DNA from: Clostridiaceae bacterium
GTDB lineage: Bacteria; Bacillota; Clostridia; DSM-8532
DNA length: 64,000 nucleotides
Direction: 5' to 3'
Assembly (NCBI GenBank): GCA_012728015.1
Contig: JAAYFY010000010.1
Coordinates: 1-64,000, forward strand
Made by a program: the position numbers and the translations under genes. Positions 28,907 to 37,961 of the stretch are shown in pieces (the first letter of the stretch is position 1; each line of letters starts with the position of its first letter). Under the pieces are notes generated by a model. That model did no database searches, was not told where the DNA came from, and saw only the letters and a list, made by a program, of their open reading frames with translations.

Positions 28907-29620
28907 ATGGTAAAGACACACAGAATACTTATGTTCATGGTATTCCTCCTGTTGGGGATGCTTATTTCCCTCCAGTTCAGGGGTATTATCAATAACCAGG
29001 ATAACAATATATCTGTAAGAGGGATGGCCTCAAGGCTCAAAGCCGAGGAAGCCGAAGGCAGAAAGCTTCTGGAAGAGCTGAACAATCTTGAAGCCGAATG
29101 GAGCCAGCTGCTGAACAATATCGGGAGCCGCCAGCGTGATCCCGAAATAAGGGAACTGATCAGGCAAAGGGATTATGAGTGTTTCAGGGCCGGTCTGACC
29201 AATGTCAGGGGAGACGGTATCGTGATCACCATGCAGGATGCCCAGACGGCCGGCGACATTATTGAGGACTATATCATTCATGATGCCGATATCACCGGTA
29301 TACTGAACGAACTTCGAGGCAACGGGGCAGAGGCCATATCCATAAACGGCGAACGGATCTTGGGAACTTCCAAGCTTGTTTGCGCCGGACCCACCATCTT
29401 CCTTAATAAAAGCCGGTATCCGCCTCCGTATGTCATCAAGGCCATCGGCGATCCCGACATTCTATACAATGCCATCGACCGGCTTCCCAATGTCGCGGTC
29501 ATGAGGCTCTATGGCATCAGGATTGACATCGGGAAGGAGTATGACATGGTTATCGAGAAGTACCGTCTTTACGAATCGGTTGATGAATGGTTGAGAAATC
29601 TGGAGGTGGTATCGGAGTGA
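28907..29620 (+). CDS. DUF881 family protein, first copy
   Basis: A 237-residue protein with one N-terminal membrane helix (about 7-25), a coiled-coil stretch (about 38-75, RLKAEEAEGRKLLEELNN) and an extracytoplasmic DUF881 domain with GDGIVITMQD, HDADITGILNELRGNGAEA and PYVIKAIGDPD. Related proteins (YlxW/YlxX) are usually found near division and sporulation genes; the function is unknown. It ends in a GTGA overlap with a second DUF881 gene, so the two are coupled. Confidence 0.85.
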   Translation: MVKTHRILMFMVFLLLGMLISLQFRGIINNQDNNISVRGMASRLKAEEAEGRKLLEELNNLEAEWSQLLNNIGSRQRDPEIRELIRQRDYECFRAGLTNVRGDGIVITMQDAQTAGDIIEDYIIHDADITGILNELRGNGAEAISINGERILGTSKLVCAGPTIFLNKSRYPPPYVIKAIGDPDILYNAIDRLPNVAVMRLYGIRIDIGKEYDMVIEKYRLYESVDEWLRNLEVVSE

Positions 29621-30315
29621 AGCTGTTCAAGACCATGGCATTAACCCTTGTCTGCCTGCTGCTTGGCATCGTGGTAGCCTGGCAGTATAACAGTGTCAAC
29701 GCGAACCTGGTGCTGGCACAGTACGAAAAGAAGAATCTCAGCCAACTGGTGGAAGAGCTTCTGCTGGAAAGGGAAAACAATGAAAAGCTCAAGACCAGGA
29801 TAGAAGAGCTCCAGCAGGAGGTAGCGGCTTTAAAAGACGATGAAAACATGGATATGAAATACGTGGAGGACCTTAAGAAGTCGGTCCTGATGGCCAGGGT
29901 CATGGCCGGGCTGGAAACCGTAAAGGGCACCGGGCTGGTTATCACGGTGGAAAGCGGCGGGCAGATCAGGGTCAGGGCCAGCCATATCCAGGAACTGCTC
30001 AATGAGCTTAAAGCCTCCGATGTCCAGGCAATCAGCGTAAATGACGAGAGGATTGTGGCAACCAGCGAAGTACGCGAGGCCGGCGATTATATCATGATAA
30101 ACGGCCGCCAATTGGTGCCGCCGTATACTATAAAGGCCATCGGCGACCCCGATAAGATGGAAAGATCGCTGAACCTGATGGGCGGCGTTCTGGCAAAATA
30201 CCAGGTGTACGAATTCAATGTAGGCCTGGAAAAGAATGAAAACGTGGTGATCCCGGGCGTAAGGGATGACGGGACTGTAATCCGGACCGACAAGCTGACG
30301 CCGGTGGTTCCGTAG
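29617..30315 (+). CDS. DUF881 family protein, second copy
   Basis: A paralogue of the preceding gene, 232 residues. It has one N-terminal membrane helix (about 5-22), a coiled coil (about 30-85, rich in EELLLERENNEKLKTRIEEL) and the DUF881 domain with GTGLVITVESGG, LLNELKASDVQAISVNDER and PPYTIKAIGDPDK. The GTG start at 29617 overlaps the previous stop and has RBS GGAGGTGG. Both would lie on the outer face of the membrane. A strong terminator follows at 30394. Confidence 0.85.
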   Translation: MKLFKTMALTLVCLLLGIVVAWQYNSVNANLVLAQYEKKNLSQLVEELLLERENNEKLKTRIEELQQEVAALKDDENMDMKYVEDLKKSVLMARVMAGLETVKGTGLVITVESGGQIRVRASHIQELLNELKASDVQAISVNDERIVATSEVREAGDYIMINGRQLVPPYTIKAIGDPDKMERSLNLMGGVLAKYQVYEFNVGLEKNENVVIPGVRDDGTVIRTDKLTPVVP

Positions 30316-30393
30316 GCTCAGGCCTGTGGCAAACCTGTTTCGGGTCCGGGCATTTTGGCCTGTCCATGGTTAATATAATAGTTACGGAAGTAT

Positions 30394-30425
30394 AGGAGTC
30401 ATTTATGATAAATGACTCCTTTTTT
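30394..30425 (+). terminator. Strong terminator after the DUF881 pair
   Basis: A perfect 12-bp stem, AGGAGTCATTTA with TAAATGACTCCT, loop TGA, followed by a run of T (30420-30425). Confidence 0.9.
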
Positions 30426-30472
30426 CTGGCCGGAACCGCACTGCAGGGTTCCGGTTTGCGGGGTGCTGTTCC

Positions 30473-31384
30473 ATGACTTTGAGGGATGCTGTGAAGAGAA
30501 ATATCAGCCATGTGTTCTCCATAGTGGTTATCGCTGTCATGCTGGTCCTTACGCTGCGAACCATAATTATGGCTGAAATAGGCCGACCTGCCGCCGATAC
30601 AGGGGAAGAGATCCCCAGACTGCTGTCTGACAGTTCCGGGGATACTTATCTGGATATCGCGGCGGAAGGCGTTAGCGGAAACAGCCTCCTTCAATGGGGA
30701 ATCGTACGGGGCGGGCCCGGCAGGCAGCCCAGGCCTGATCCGGGAACCCCCGAGCTCCTTGCAAAGTATAACAGTCTTTACATAGGCGATACCGGCAAAG
30801 GGGTTATATACCTCACCTTTGACGAGGGGTATGAGAAGGGGTATACCTCAAAGATACTCGATGTACTGTATGAGAATGAGGTAAACGCCATTTTCTTTAT
30901 TACGGGTCCATATCTTGAGAAGGAGGAAGCATTGGTCAGAAGGATGGTGGAAGAGGGCCATGCGGTGGGAAACCACACCGTAAGCCACAAAAGTCTGCCT
31001 GCCCTGAGCGATGAGGAGATCGAAAAGGAAACCACTGGCCTCGACCGCAAGTTTTACGGTAAGTTCGGAACCAACATGGTTTTTCTCAGGCCACCGAAGG
31101 GTGAATACAGCGAAAGGACCCTTAAGGTTACGTCAGACCTGGGATATATAAATGTATTCTGGAGCTTTGCCTACGATGACTGGAACACCTCAAACCAAAG
31201 GGGTTGGGAATATGCCTACAATAAAGTAATAAAAAACCTCCACAACGGGGCAATCCTGCTTTTGCACGCCGTGTCGTCCGACAACGCGGAGGCGCTGGAT
31301 GCCATCATCAAGGAAGCCCGCAGACAGGGCTATGAGTTTGGCAATGTTTATGACCTGGAAGATATGGCACGGAGGGAGAACTGA
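30473..31384 (+). CDS. pdaA: Delta-lactam-biosynthetic de-N-acetylase PdaA
   Basis: Removes the N-acetyl group from muramic acid during spore cortex synthesis, leading to the muramic-delta-lactam recognised by germination enzymes. The 303-residue protein has an N-terminal membrane anchor (about 15-35), the PdaA-specific block LLAKYNSLYIGDTGKGVIYL, and a NodB deacetylase domain with TFDEGYEKGY (motif 1), GNHTVSHKS (motif 2) and FLRPPKGEYSERTL (motif 3). The C-terminus RGWEYAYNKVI and ILLLHAVSSDNAEAL is diagnostic. It lies immediately before yqfC, sharing one base. Confidence 0.92.
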   Translation: MTLRDAVKRNISHVFSIVVIAVMLVLTLRTIIMAEIGRPAADTGEEIPRLLSDSSGDTYLDIAAEGVSGNSLLQWGIVRGGPGRQPRPDPGTPELLAKYNSLYIGDTGKGVIYLTFDEGYEKGYTSKILDVLYENEVNAIFFITGPYLEKEEALVRRMVEEGHAVGNHTVSHKSLPALSDEEIEKETTGLDRKFYGKFGTNMVFLRPPKGEYSERTLKVTSDLGYINVFWSFAYDDWNTSNQRGWEYAYNKVIKNLHNGAILLLHAVSSDNAEALDAIIKEARRQGYEFGNVYDLEDMARREN

Positions 31385-31701
31385 TGAAACTGGCCGGAAA
31401 GGAACCTGATAAAGGCGCGAAACCCAGGCGGTGGATCTTGGGCATCGGAGAGAAGCTGGCGGAATTATTCGAGCTTCCCCCTGACCTGTTCGGGAACAGG
31501 CCGAAAGTTACCGCTGTGGGCAGGGGTGAGGTGCTGATTGAGAACTTCAAAGGGATCATGGATTTCCGGGAGGACATGGTGCGCATAAACACCAGTACCG
31601 GTGTTATCAGGATAACGGGAAACGGGATAACCATAAGGGAGATTACAAGCGAAGCCGTCATTATTGGCGGAAAGATATCCAACATTGATTATGACGCGTA
31701 A
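31384..31701 (+). CDS. yqfC: Sporulation protein YqfC
   Basis: A 105-residue protein of the YqfC/YabP family, with the core MVRINTSTGVIRITGNGITIREI that forms a small beta domain. In Bacillus yqfC and yqfD are sigma-E genes of the mother cell. Its start shares one base with the pdaA stop (TGATG) and yqfD follows. The exact role is unknown. Confidence 0.88.
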   Translation: MKLAGKEPDKGAKPRRWILGIGEKLAELFELPPDLFGNRPKVTAVGRGEVLIENFKGIMDFREDMVRINTSTGVIRITGNGITIREITSEAVIIGGKISNIDYDA

Positions 31702-31736
31702 GGTTACGGCGGCGGGAAGCGGGTGCGGCAACGCTT

Positions 31737-32930
31737 ATGTTTCTGGTTCATCTGTGGAATTATATCAGAGGATATGTTATTATTATTGCAAAAGGCGGCG
31801 TCGAGCGGTTTATTAACATCTGCGCCAGAAGGCAGATCCTTCTGTGGGATATAGTAAGAAAAGACAACGACTCGGCAGTCATGAAGGCCAGCCTGAGAGG
31901 ATTTATGCTGATGCGTCCGGCCGCCCGGAAATCGGGATGCCGGATCGGTATCGTAAAAAAATGCGGGTTGCCCTTTTTTCTGCGTCGATTCAGAAAAAGA
32001 CGGGGCTTTAAGGCAGGGCTGCTCTTCTTTGCCGTATTGATTGTCTTTTTTACCTCCATGATATGGGAAATAGAGATCAGGGGCTGCGGCGGAGATACGG
32101 CACAGCGGATCATGAAGGTGCTGGAGGACCGTGACATCCGAAAAGGGAGCTTCAAAACAAGGCTTGACCCCAGGAGGATTGCCTCCGATATCCTGATGAA
32201 CGTAGATGATGTCGCTTGGGCAGGGGTGCAGATCCATGGCGTGAAAATGACCATATCGGTCCAGAGCATAACGCCAAGGCCTGAAGTGGTGGATGAAAGC
32301 CAATGCTGCAACCTGGTAGCAGAGAGGGATGGACTGATAACCAAGGTAGAAGTCCTTGCGGGGACTTTGAAAGTCATGGAAGGCGATACGGTCACCAAGG
32401 GCCAGTTGCTGGTTTCAGGAATACTGGAATCGCAGAATCCGGAGTTTGGCGCCAAAAATGTGCACGCACTGGGCAGGATAACGGCAAGGACCTGGTACGA
32501 TACGAAGGTACCCCTGTCGTATGAGTATACCAAACGCATAAGGACAGGAAGGACGCGTGAGAATACCTATATCCGGATTCTGAACATGAAGATCGGACTG
32601 TTTGGAAACCGCAGGGACTTTGAGCTGTATGACAGCGTATCCTATGACAGAACGGTGAAGGGGCCGTTTAACACAGAGATTCCCGTAGGCCTGACGGTGG
32701 AAAAACTCTATGAGGTAACCGAGAAAAAAGTAAGGCTATCAGCTGAGGAGGCTGAGGCCCTCGCGTTGGAAAAAGCAAGGCTGGATTTGAGTAAGGAACT
32801 GTCGCCGGACTGCAGGGTATTGGACGAAAGGATTAACATACTCAGGAGTGAAACCGGTGATGCATGGCTGCAGCTCATCGTAGAATGCGAGGAGGACATA
32901 GCCGGCCGGGAACCTTTGGGAGGAGATTGA
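31737..32930 (+). CDS. yqfD: Sporulation protein YqfD
   Basis: A 397-residue protein of the YqfD family. Residues 1-85 hold the conserved N-terminal region starting FLVHLWNYIRGYV, followed by one membrane segment (about 95-115, LLFFAVLIVFFTSMI) and an extracytoplasmic domain with ITPRPEVVDE, DGLITKVEVLAGTLKV and a VKGPFNTEIPVG stretch. It is expected to act in the engulfing mother cell, function undefined. RBS is weak. The next gene, phoH, begins directly after its stop. Confidence 0.88.
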   Translation: MFLVHLWNYIRGYVIIIAKGGVERFINICARRQILLWDIVRKDNDSAVMKASLRGFMLMRPAARKSGCRIGIVKKCGLPFFLRRFRKRRGFKAGLLFFAVLIVFFTSMIWEIEIRGCGGDTAQRIMKVLEDRDIRKGSFKTRLDPRRIASDILMNVDDVAWAGVQIHGVKMTISVQSITPRPEVVDESQCCNLVAERDGLITKVEVLAGTLKVMEGDTVTKGQLLVSGILESQNPEFGAKNVHALGRITARTWYDTKVPLSYEYTKRIRTGRTRENTYIRILNMKIGLFGNRRDFELYDSVSYDRTVKGPFNTEIPVGLTVEKLYEVTEKKVRLSAEEAEALALEKARLDLSKELSPDCRVLDERINILRSETGDAWLQLIVECEEDIAGREPLGGD

Positions 32931-33908
32931 TTGGAAGCAGTTGTAGAAAAGGTCATAATCCTGAATGACCCCAGGGAAGCAGCCGACGTGTTCGGGGAGT
33001 ATGACCGGAATGTCAGGCTTATAGAAGACAGGCTGGGCGTTAAAATAACCAACCGCAACAATGAGATCAGGATATCCGGGTTTGAGGGCAAGGCGGATAC
33101 GGCCTATGACATACTGAAAAAACTGATTGCCATATCCGGGGGCGGAGATCCTGTTTCGGAACAAAATGTTCGTTATCTGCTTGAACTGAGCAATGAGGAA
33201 CTGGTGAGCGGCGAGCTGCCGCTGGACCTGGTCTGTGTGACATACCGGGGCAAGCCGGTGAAGTCGAAGACCTTCGGACAGAAGAGGTACATTGAGGCCT
33301 TGCGTAAGTACCCCATCGTATTTGGCATCGGCCCGGCCGGAACAGGCAAGACATTCCTGGCTGTGGCCCAGGCCGTCAAGTCTTTCCGGGAGAAGAAGGT
33401 GAGCAGGATTATTCTGACCCGTCCTGCCGTGGAAGCCGGAGAGAGGCTTGGCTTTCTTCCGGGAGACCTTCAGAACAAGGTTGACCCATACTTAAGACCG
33501 CTATACGATGCCATGTATCACATCATGGGACCCGATACCTTCCATAACAATGTGGAAAAAGGAGCCATAGAAATCGCGCCCCTTGCTTATATGAGGGGAA
33601 GGACACTTGATGATTCGTTTATTATCCTTGACGAGGCCCAGAACACAACGCCGGAGCAGATGAAGATGTTCCTGACCAGGATCGGGGCCGGATCAAGGGC
33701 GGTGATTACCGGGGATGTTACCCAGGTAGATCTGCCAGGCGATAAGAAGTCGGGTTTGATTGAGGCGCAGCGCATACTGTCGGATGTGGAAGGCCTCGCG
33801 TTTGTCATGCTTTCCGAAAAGGACGTGGTACGCCATGAACTGGTCCAGAGAATTATAAGGGCTTATGAGCGTTATGAAAAGACACAGGGAAACAGGCGGA
33901 ACAGATGA
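32931..33908 (+). CDS. phoH: PhoH-like ATPase
   Basis: A P-loop ATPase of the PhoH family, often linked to RNA metabolism with YbeY. The 325-residue protein has an N-terminal KH-like region (DRLGVKITNRNNEIRISG) and the ATPase with Walker A GPAGTGKTFLA (about 134-144) and Walker B FIILDEAQNTTPEQ. The start is TTG 32931, right after the yqfD stop, with GGAGGA upstream. The order yqfC-yqfD-phoH-pgpH-ybeY-dgkA is as in Bacillus. Confidence 0.92.
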   Translation: MEAVVEKVIILNDPREAADVFGEYDRNVRLIEDRLGVKITNRNNEIRISGFEGKADTAYDILKKLIAISGGGDPVSEQNVRYLLELSNEELVSGELPLDLVCVTYRGKPVKSKTFGQKRYIEALRKYPIVFGIGPAGTGKTFLAVAQAVKSFREKKVSRIILTRPAVEAGERLGFLPGDLQNKVDPYLRPLYDAMYHIMGPDTFHNNVEKGAIEIAPLAYMRGRTLDDSFIILDEAQNTTPEQMKMFLTRIGAGSRAVITGDVTQVDLPGDKKSGLIEAQRILSDVEGLAFVMLSEKDVVRHELVQRIIRAYERYEKTQGNRRNR

Positions 33909-33929
33909 TAACGCCCGGGAGGTGTAAGG

Positions 33930-36182
33930 GTGGTTAAGAAGAACAAGAAGGCTGAAAACAGTCTGTTTGGTTTTTTGAAAAACGTATCTTTTCAACGGCT
34001 GATAGCGCTTGTGGTCACTTTTGTGGCTTTGGTGGCAATGGTTGCGTATGAGGCTGCGCCGAAAAAGTACAAGCTTTCTGTGGGCGATATCAGTCAGTAT
34101 GATATCAATGCTCCGAGAGATATTGAGAATACCCTGAAAACCCGTGAAAACGCAGAGCAAAAGGCAGCAGAGCTCAAGCCGGTCATAGTGCCGATCGAAG
34201 GGGCAAACGACAGCATTACAAGCGGTGCCTACGCATATTTTGACGGGCTTGCGACCCTCTTCGGCCAGGTGAGGAGCAGCCAGCAGGGGAAGGATGACCT
34301 GGCTGCCTTGATCCGGGAGTATGACAAGAGGAATTACTACGCCGTACTTGCTCAAATCCCGCAGGAAAAGCTGATGGCTCTCATTGCCGATGAGAGTGAG
34401 ATAACGCATCTCAAGTCGGTGGTTATAAACAGCATTCTTCCGGGGGTCAAGAGGAAGCAGCTGATGGAGGACTACCTGGAGTCTGAAAAGGAAGCCGCTC
34501 TGGCGCAGATAAAAATGGTATTCGATGATGAAAGCATTCATCTTATAGCCGCGGACCTGCTGGACAAGGTAGTTACTCCCAACAGCCGGATCGATGAAAA
34601 AGCCACCGAGGAGCAGAGGAATGCCTTTATTGAAACCGCCATAAAGGAAAACCCGGTGATCATATACAAGGATGAGCGCATCATCAGCAAGGATGACGTT
34701 ATAACCGAGGATAAGTACCAGATCCTTAAGGAACTCAACTACATAGACAGTGAGGGCAGACCGGATTATTTGCTTTATATAGCCGTATTCCTGCTCATAT
34801 TCGCGTTGTTCTTCCTTACTATGCTGTATCTCAGGAACTTCCATAAAAAGCTGTATTTTGACAAAAACGCTGTTATGCTGGTGGGGGTTTCGATCATTAT
34901 TACGAGCCTGTTTGCCCTGCTATTCAGGGAGTTCATACCACAATATGCCCACCTCATCATCCCCACACTGATAGCCCCTGTGCTCACCGCCATTTTCCTC
35001 GGCATACAACCGGCCATTGCCGTCAACCTGCTGCTGACCTTCAGTTTCGCGCTGATGCTGGGAGGGAATACCCAGTTCATATTCATGTCGTTTATCAGCG
35101 GCACCATCGCCCCGTACCTGACTGTCAACGCCACCCAGAGGAGAAAAATATCACTGGCGGGACTGATGCTGGGCGGGATCAATCTGCTGGTGGTGGTTCT
35201 TACAGGCATACTTGAAAAAAGGAGCCTGGAGAGCTTTCTGTACGAAGGCGGGATTGCCTTTCTGAACGGTATATTCTCCATCATACTGGCCATAGGCATA
35301 CTGCCATTCCTCGAAAGCACTTTCAATATAATAACTCCCATGAAACTGATTGAACTGGCCGACCCTAACCATCCACTGCTGAAAAGGCTTCTTCTGGAAG
35401 CGCCCGGAACCTACCATCACAGCCTGATGGTGGGTAACCTGGCTGAAGTGGCTACACGGGAAATTGGCGGCAACTCCCTGCTGTCGCGGGTGGGCGCCTA
35501 TTACCACGATATCGGGAAGCTTAAGCGTCCCCATTATTTCAAAGAAAACCAGATGGCTGAGAATCCCCACGACAGCCTGGCTCCAAGCATGAGCTCCAGG
35601 ATAATAACCTCCCATACCAGGGACGGTGAGGAGCTGGCATTAAAATACAAGCTGCCCAGGGTTATCCGCGATATGATCGTGCAGCATCATGGAACCACCC
35701 TCATGGTGTATTTCTATCATGCGGCGACCCAGAGCGGAAATACAGAGGAACTGAACGAAGACGACTTCAAATACCAGGGCCCATTGCCCGATACCAGGGA
35801 GGCGGCGGTGGTCATGCTGGCCGACTCGGTTGAAGCCGCTGTCAGGTCCGTGCCTGACAAGACCAGGGAAAAGATTGAAGGCCTGGTAAGGAAAATTATA
35901 AAGGACAAGCTGGATGACGGCCAGCTGGATCGCTGCGATCTGACCCTGAAGGAACTGACCATCATCGCGGGAAGCTTCATACAGGTACTTGGCGGCATCT
36001 TCCACGAAAGGCCGGAATACCCTGAGGTCGAGAAGAAGAAGGACCTTCTGGAACTGGATAACCGTATATACAACCTCCCGAGGAATTTAAAGAAAGAAGG
36101 TGCATTGGGTCCAAATGGCAGTAACAGTTTACAACCGGCAGAAAAAACTCAGCCTGCCGAGGAAAACAATAAACCTTCTTAA
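33930..36182 (+). CDS. pgpH: 7TM-HD phosphodiesterase, PgpH-type
   Basis: A 750-residue membrane protein: one helix (about 18-38), a large extracytoplasmic 7TMR-HDED domain, seven membrane helices (about 280-465) and a cytosolic HD domain with YHHSLMVGNLAE and YYHDIGKLKRP. Listeria PgpH hydrolyses cyclic di-AMP, so that activity is likely; Bacillus calls the gene yqfF. GTG 33930 has RBS GGGAGGTG. The last 25 residues are a disordered tail, encoded in the overlap with ybeY. Confidence 0.9.
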   Translation: MVKKNKKAENSLFGFLKNVSFQRLIALVVTFVALVAMVAYEAAPKKYKLSVGDISQYDINAPRDIENTLKTRENAEQKAAELKPVIVPIEGANDSITSGAYAYFDGLATLFGQVRSSQQGKDDLAALIREYDKRNYYAVLAQIPQEKLMALIADESEITHLKSVVINSILPGVKRKQLMEDYLESEKEAALAQIKMVFDDESIHLIAADLLDKVVTPNSRIDEKATEEQRNAFIETAIKENPVIIYKDERIISKDDVITEDKYQILKELNYIDSEGRPDYLLYIAVFLLIFALFFLTMLYLRNFHKKLYFDKNAVMLVGVSIIITSLFALLFREFIPQYAHLIIPTLIAPVLTAIFLGIQPAIAVNLLLTFSFALMLGGNTQFIFMSFISGTIAPYLTVNATQRRKISLAGLMLGGINLLVVVLTGILEKRSLESFLYEGGIAFLNGIFSIILAIGILPFLESTFNIITPMKLIELADPNHPLLKRLLLEAPGTYHHSLMVGNLAEVATREIGGNSLLSRVGAYYHDIGKLKRPHYFKENQMAENPHDSLAPSMSSRIITSHTRDGEELALKYKLPRVIRDMIVQHHGTTLMVYFYHAATQSGNTEELNEDDFKYQGPLPDTREAAVVMLADSVEAAVRSVPDKTREKIEGLVRKIIKDKLDDGQLDRCDLTLKELTIIAGSFIQVLGGIFHERPEYPEVEKKKDLLELDNRIYNLPRNLKKEGALGPNGSNSLQPAEKTQPAEENNKPS

Positions 36183-36639
36183 AAGGGGAGTTGGGATCTG
36201 TGCCGGGCAAAATGGTTTCGCACATCCCTTTGATGTTTCAGTTACGCTGGTGGATAATGACCGGATCGCGCAAATGAATTGGGAATACAGGAACATCCAG
36301 GTCCCCACCGATGTGCTCTCCTTTCCGCTTCTTGATTACAACCATGGCGTGCTGGACATCCAGCCCGGAGATTTGGACCCGTATACCAACAGGGTCGAGC
36401 TGGGTGATATTATCATATCGGTTGAGAAAGCTCAGGAACAGGCAGTAAGCTACGGCCATTCCCTGGAGAGGGAACTCGCTTTTCTGGCTGTCCATGGCAT
36501 GCTCCATCTGCTCGGGTATGACCATGAAGAACCTGATGAGGAGCAGGACATGATCCAAAGGCAGGAGAGAGTCCTTGAAGAGTTGGGACTTGCAAGGAAG
36601 CCTGTCTTTGGTGAAGGTAGCGGTAGGGATGAAGAATAA
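36115..36639 (+). CDS. ybeY: Endoribonuclease YbeY
   Basis: A zinc metalloprotein needed for 16S rRNA 3' processing and ribosome quality control. The metal site HGMLHLLGYDHE is intact, as is the upstream NVDVLSFPL-type motif (here VPTDVLSFPL). I chose ATG 36115, giving 174 residues; a GTG at 36100 has worse spacing. The first 68 nt overlap pgpH in another frame, and the end overlaps dgkA by 11 nt. Confidence 0.93.
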   Translation: MAVTVYNRQKKLSLPRKTINLLKRGVGICAGQNGFAHPFDVSVTLVDNDRIAQMNWEYRNIQVPTDVLSFPLLDYNHGVLDIQPGDLDPYTNRVELGDIIISVEKAQEQAVSYGHSLERELAFLAVHGMLHLLGYDHEEPDEEQDMIQRQERVLEELGLARKPVFGEGSGRDEE

Positions 36640-37000
36640 AAAACTGTCGGACAGCTTTAAGAATGCCTTAATGGGTATTTCGCAGGCCTTTGCCCGTGAG
36701 CGGAATATGCGGTTTCACCTGGTGGCGGCGGTTCTCAGCGTGATACTGGGTATCATCCTTCGCCTTGACATACTAAGATGGTCGGTTCTGTTCATTGCCA
36801 TCGGCCTTGTGCTTGTTGCCGAGCTGGTAAATACGGCAATTGAGAACCTTGTGGGCATGATTACCGGCGAGTACTCCGAAAAGGCGAAGACCGTGAAGGA
36901 TATTGCGGCGGGAGCCGTATTTGTCGCGGCGGCTGTGGCTGTTATCCTGGGTGTTTTGGTCTTTCTTCGCCCGATACTTCAACTTGCAGGCTTATTATGA
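36629..37000 (+). CDS. dgkA: Undecaprenol/diacylglycerol kinase DgkA
   Basis: A small integral membrane kinase that phosphorylates lipid alcohols, in Gram-positives mainly undecaprenol, supplying lipid carrier for wall synthesis. The 123-residue protein has three membrane helices and the signature ELVNTAIENLVGM. ATG 36629 is chosen over the longer frame because it gives the normal N-terminus. Bacillus then has cdd and era; here a site-2 protease follows. Confidence 0.92.
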   Translation: MKNKKLSDSFKNALMGISQAFARERNMRFHLVAAVLSVILGIILRLDILRWSVLFIAIGLVLVAELVNTAIENLVGMITGEYSEKAKTVKDIAAGAVFVAAAVAVILGVLVFLRPILQLAGLL

Positions 37001-37020
37001 AATGAGGTGTCTATTATAGT

Positions 37021-37701
37021 TTGAAATCGATATTGGATATACTGGCTGATGTAATTATAATGATACCTATTCTTCTCATAGCGCTCCCTTTCCATGAATA
37101 TGCCCATGCCTATGTGGCATATAAGCTGGGGGATCCCACGGCGAAAAACATGGGTCGTCTGACCCTGAACCCTCTGAAGCATCTTGATCTCTTCGGGACA
37201 CTGATGATGTTTGTTGCCAGGGTGGGATGGGCCAGGCCCGTCCCTGTCAACTCAGGATATTTCAAGGACAGGCGGAAAGGAATAATCCTCGTATCCCTGG
37301 CCGGACCCATGTCCAACCTGCTATTGGCTTTTGCTTTCATGCTGGTATGGGGTATCATGGTCAAACTGCTGGTGATTGAGGTAATCCCCATAAGAAGTGA
37401 AACCATGGTGACTGTCATCACCTGGCTCCAGGTATTTTTCCAGGTGTCGATCCTGGTCAATATCAGCCTTGCGGTCTTCAACATGATTCCTGTGCCGCCC
37501 CTGGACGGCTCCAGGCTCATATCTTCCTTCATTCCTGAAGAGAGCTATTACCGGTTTGCCCGGTATGAGCAGTTTATAGGGCTGGGCTTTCTGGCGCTGG
37601 TAATCTTTGCCCCCAACGCGCTTAGCTCTGTTATACGTTTTTTTGCAGATCCTATCTACAACAGCATGCTCACGGTAACCTCCTTAATCCTTGGACTGTA
37701 A
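37021..37701 (+). CDS. Site-2 protease family (M50) membrane protein
   Basis: A 226-residue intramembrane metalloprotease homologue. The zinc motif HEYAH (about residues 25-29) lies in the first helix region, and a second conserved block MIPVPPLDGSR supplies the aspartate ligand. About five hydrophobic segments. It belongs to the compact YwhC/YdiL-like group, not to RseP with its PDZ domain. Substrate unknown. The TTG start at 37021 has GAGGTG about 12 nt upstream. Confidence 0.85.
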   Translation: MKSILDILADVIIMIPILLIALPFHEYAHAYVAYKLGDPTAKNMGRLTLNPLKHLDLFGTLMMFVARVGWARPVPVNSGYFKDRRKGIILVSLAGPMSNLLLAFAFMLVWGIMVKLLVIEVIPIRSETMVTVITWLQVFFQVSILVNISLAVFNMIPVPPLDGSRLISSFIPEESYYRFARYEQFIGLGFLALVIFAPNALSSVIRFFADPIYNSMLTVTSLILGL

Positions 37702-37753
37702 CCCCTGTTGCATAGAGAGGAAGCACAGCCGACCAAGCGATCCCTTACCCTTA

Positions 37754-37800
37754 TGTCATCGCGAGCCGACGAAGTGCGGCGGAGATTGCCACACCCGGCT
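37754..37800. repeat. Interspersed repeat, second locus
   Basis: TGTCATCGCGAGC (37754-37766) followed by GGCGGAGATTGCC resembles the TGTCATTGCGAG elements at 5193-5285, with a longer right half. It lies between the site-2 protease gene and scpA. Confidence 0.55.
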
Positions 37801-37826
37801 TTGCCGCGCTGGTGTTTTCAAAACGG

Positions 37827-37856
37827 TTGGCTTTCGGGGCATTTATAATATATAAT
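37827..37856 (+). promoter_or_regulatory. Sigma-A promoter before scpA
   Basis: TTGGCT (37827-37832) and TATAAT (37851-37856), 18 nt apart, about 105 nt before the chosen scpA start. The -10 is perfect, the -35 partial. Confidence 0.45.
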
Positions 37857-37961
37857 ATTATGAAACACTCCTGGTTCGATGATATGGTGCGTTGTCCGAT
37901 GTCCGGAAGGTCATGAAGACAGGTGGGATATAATCCTATATCGGGAAGGGGACTTTGGAGA

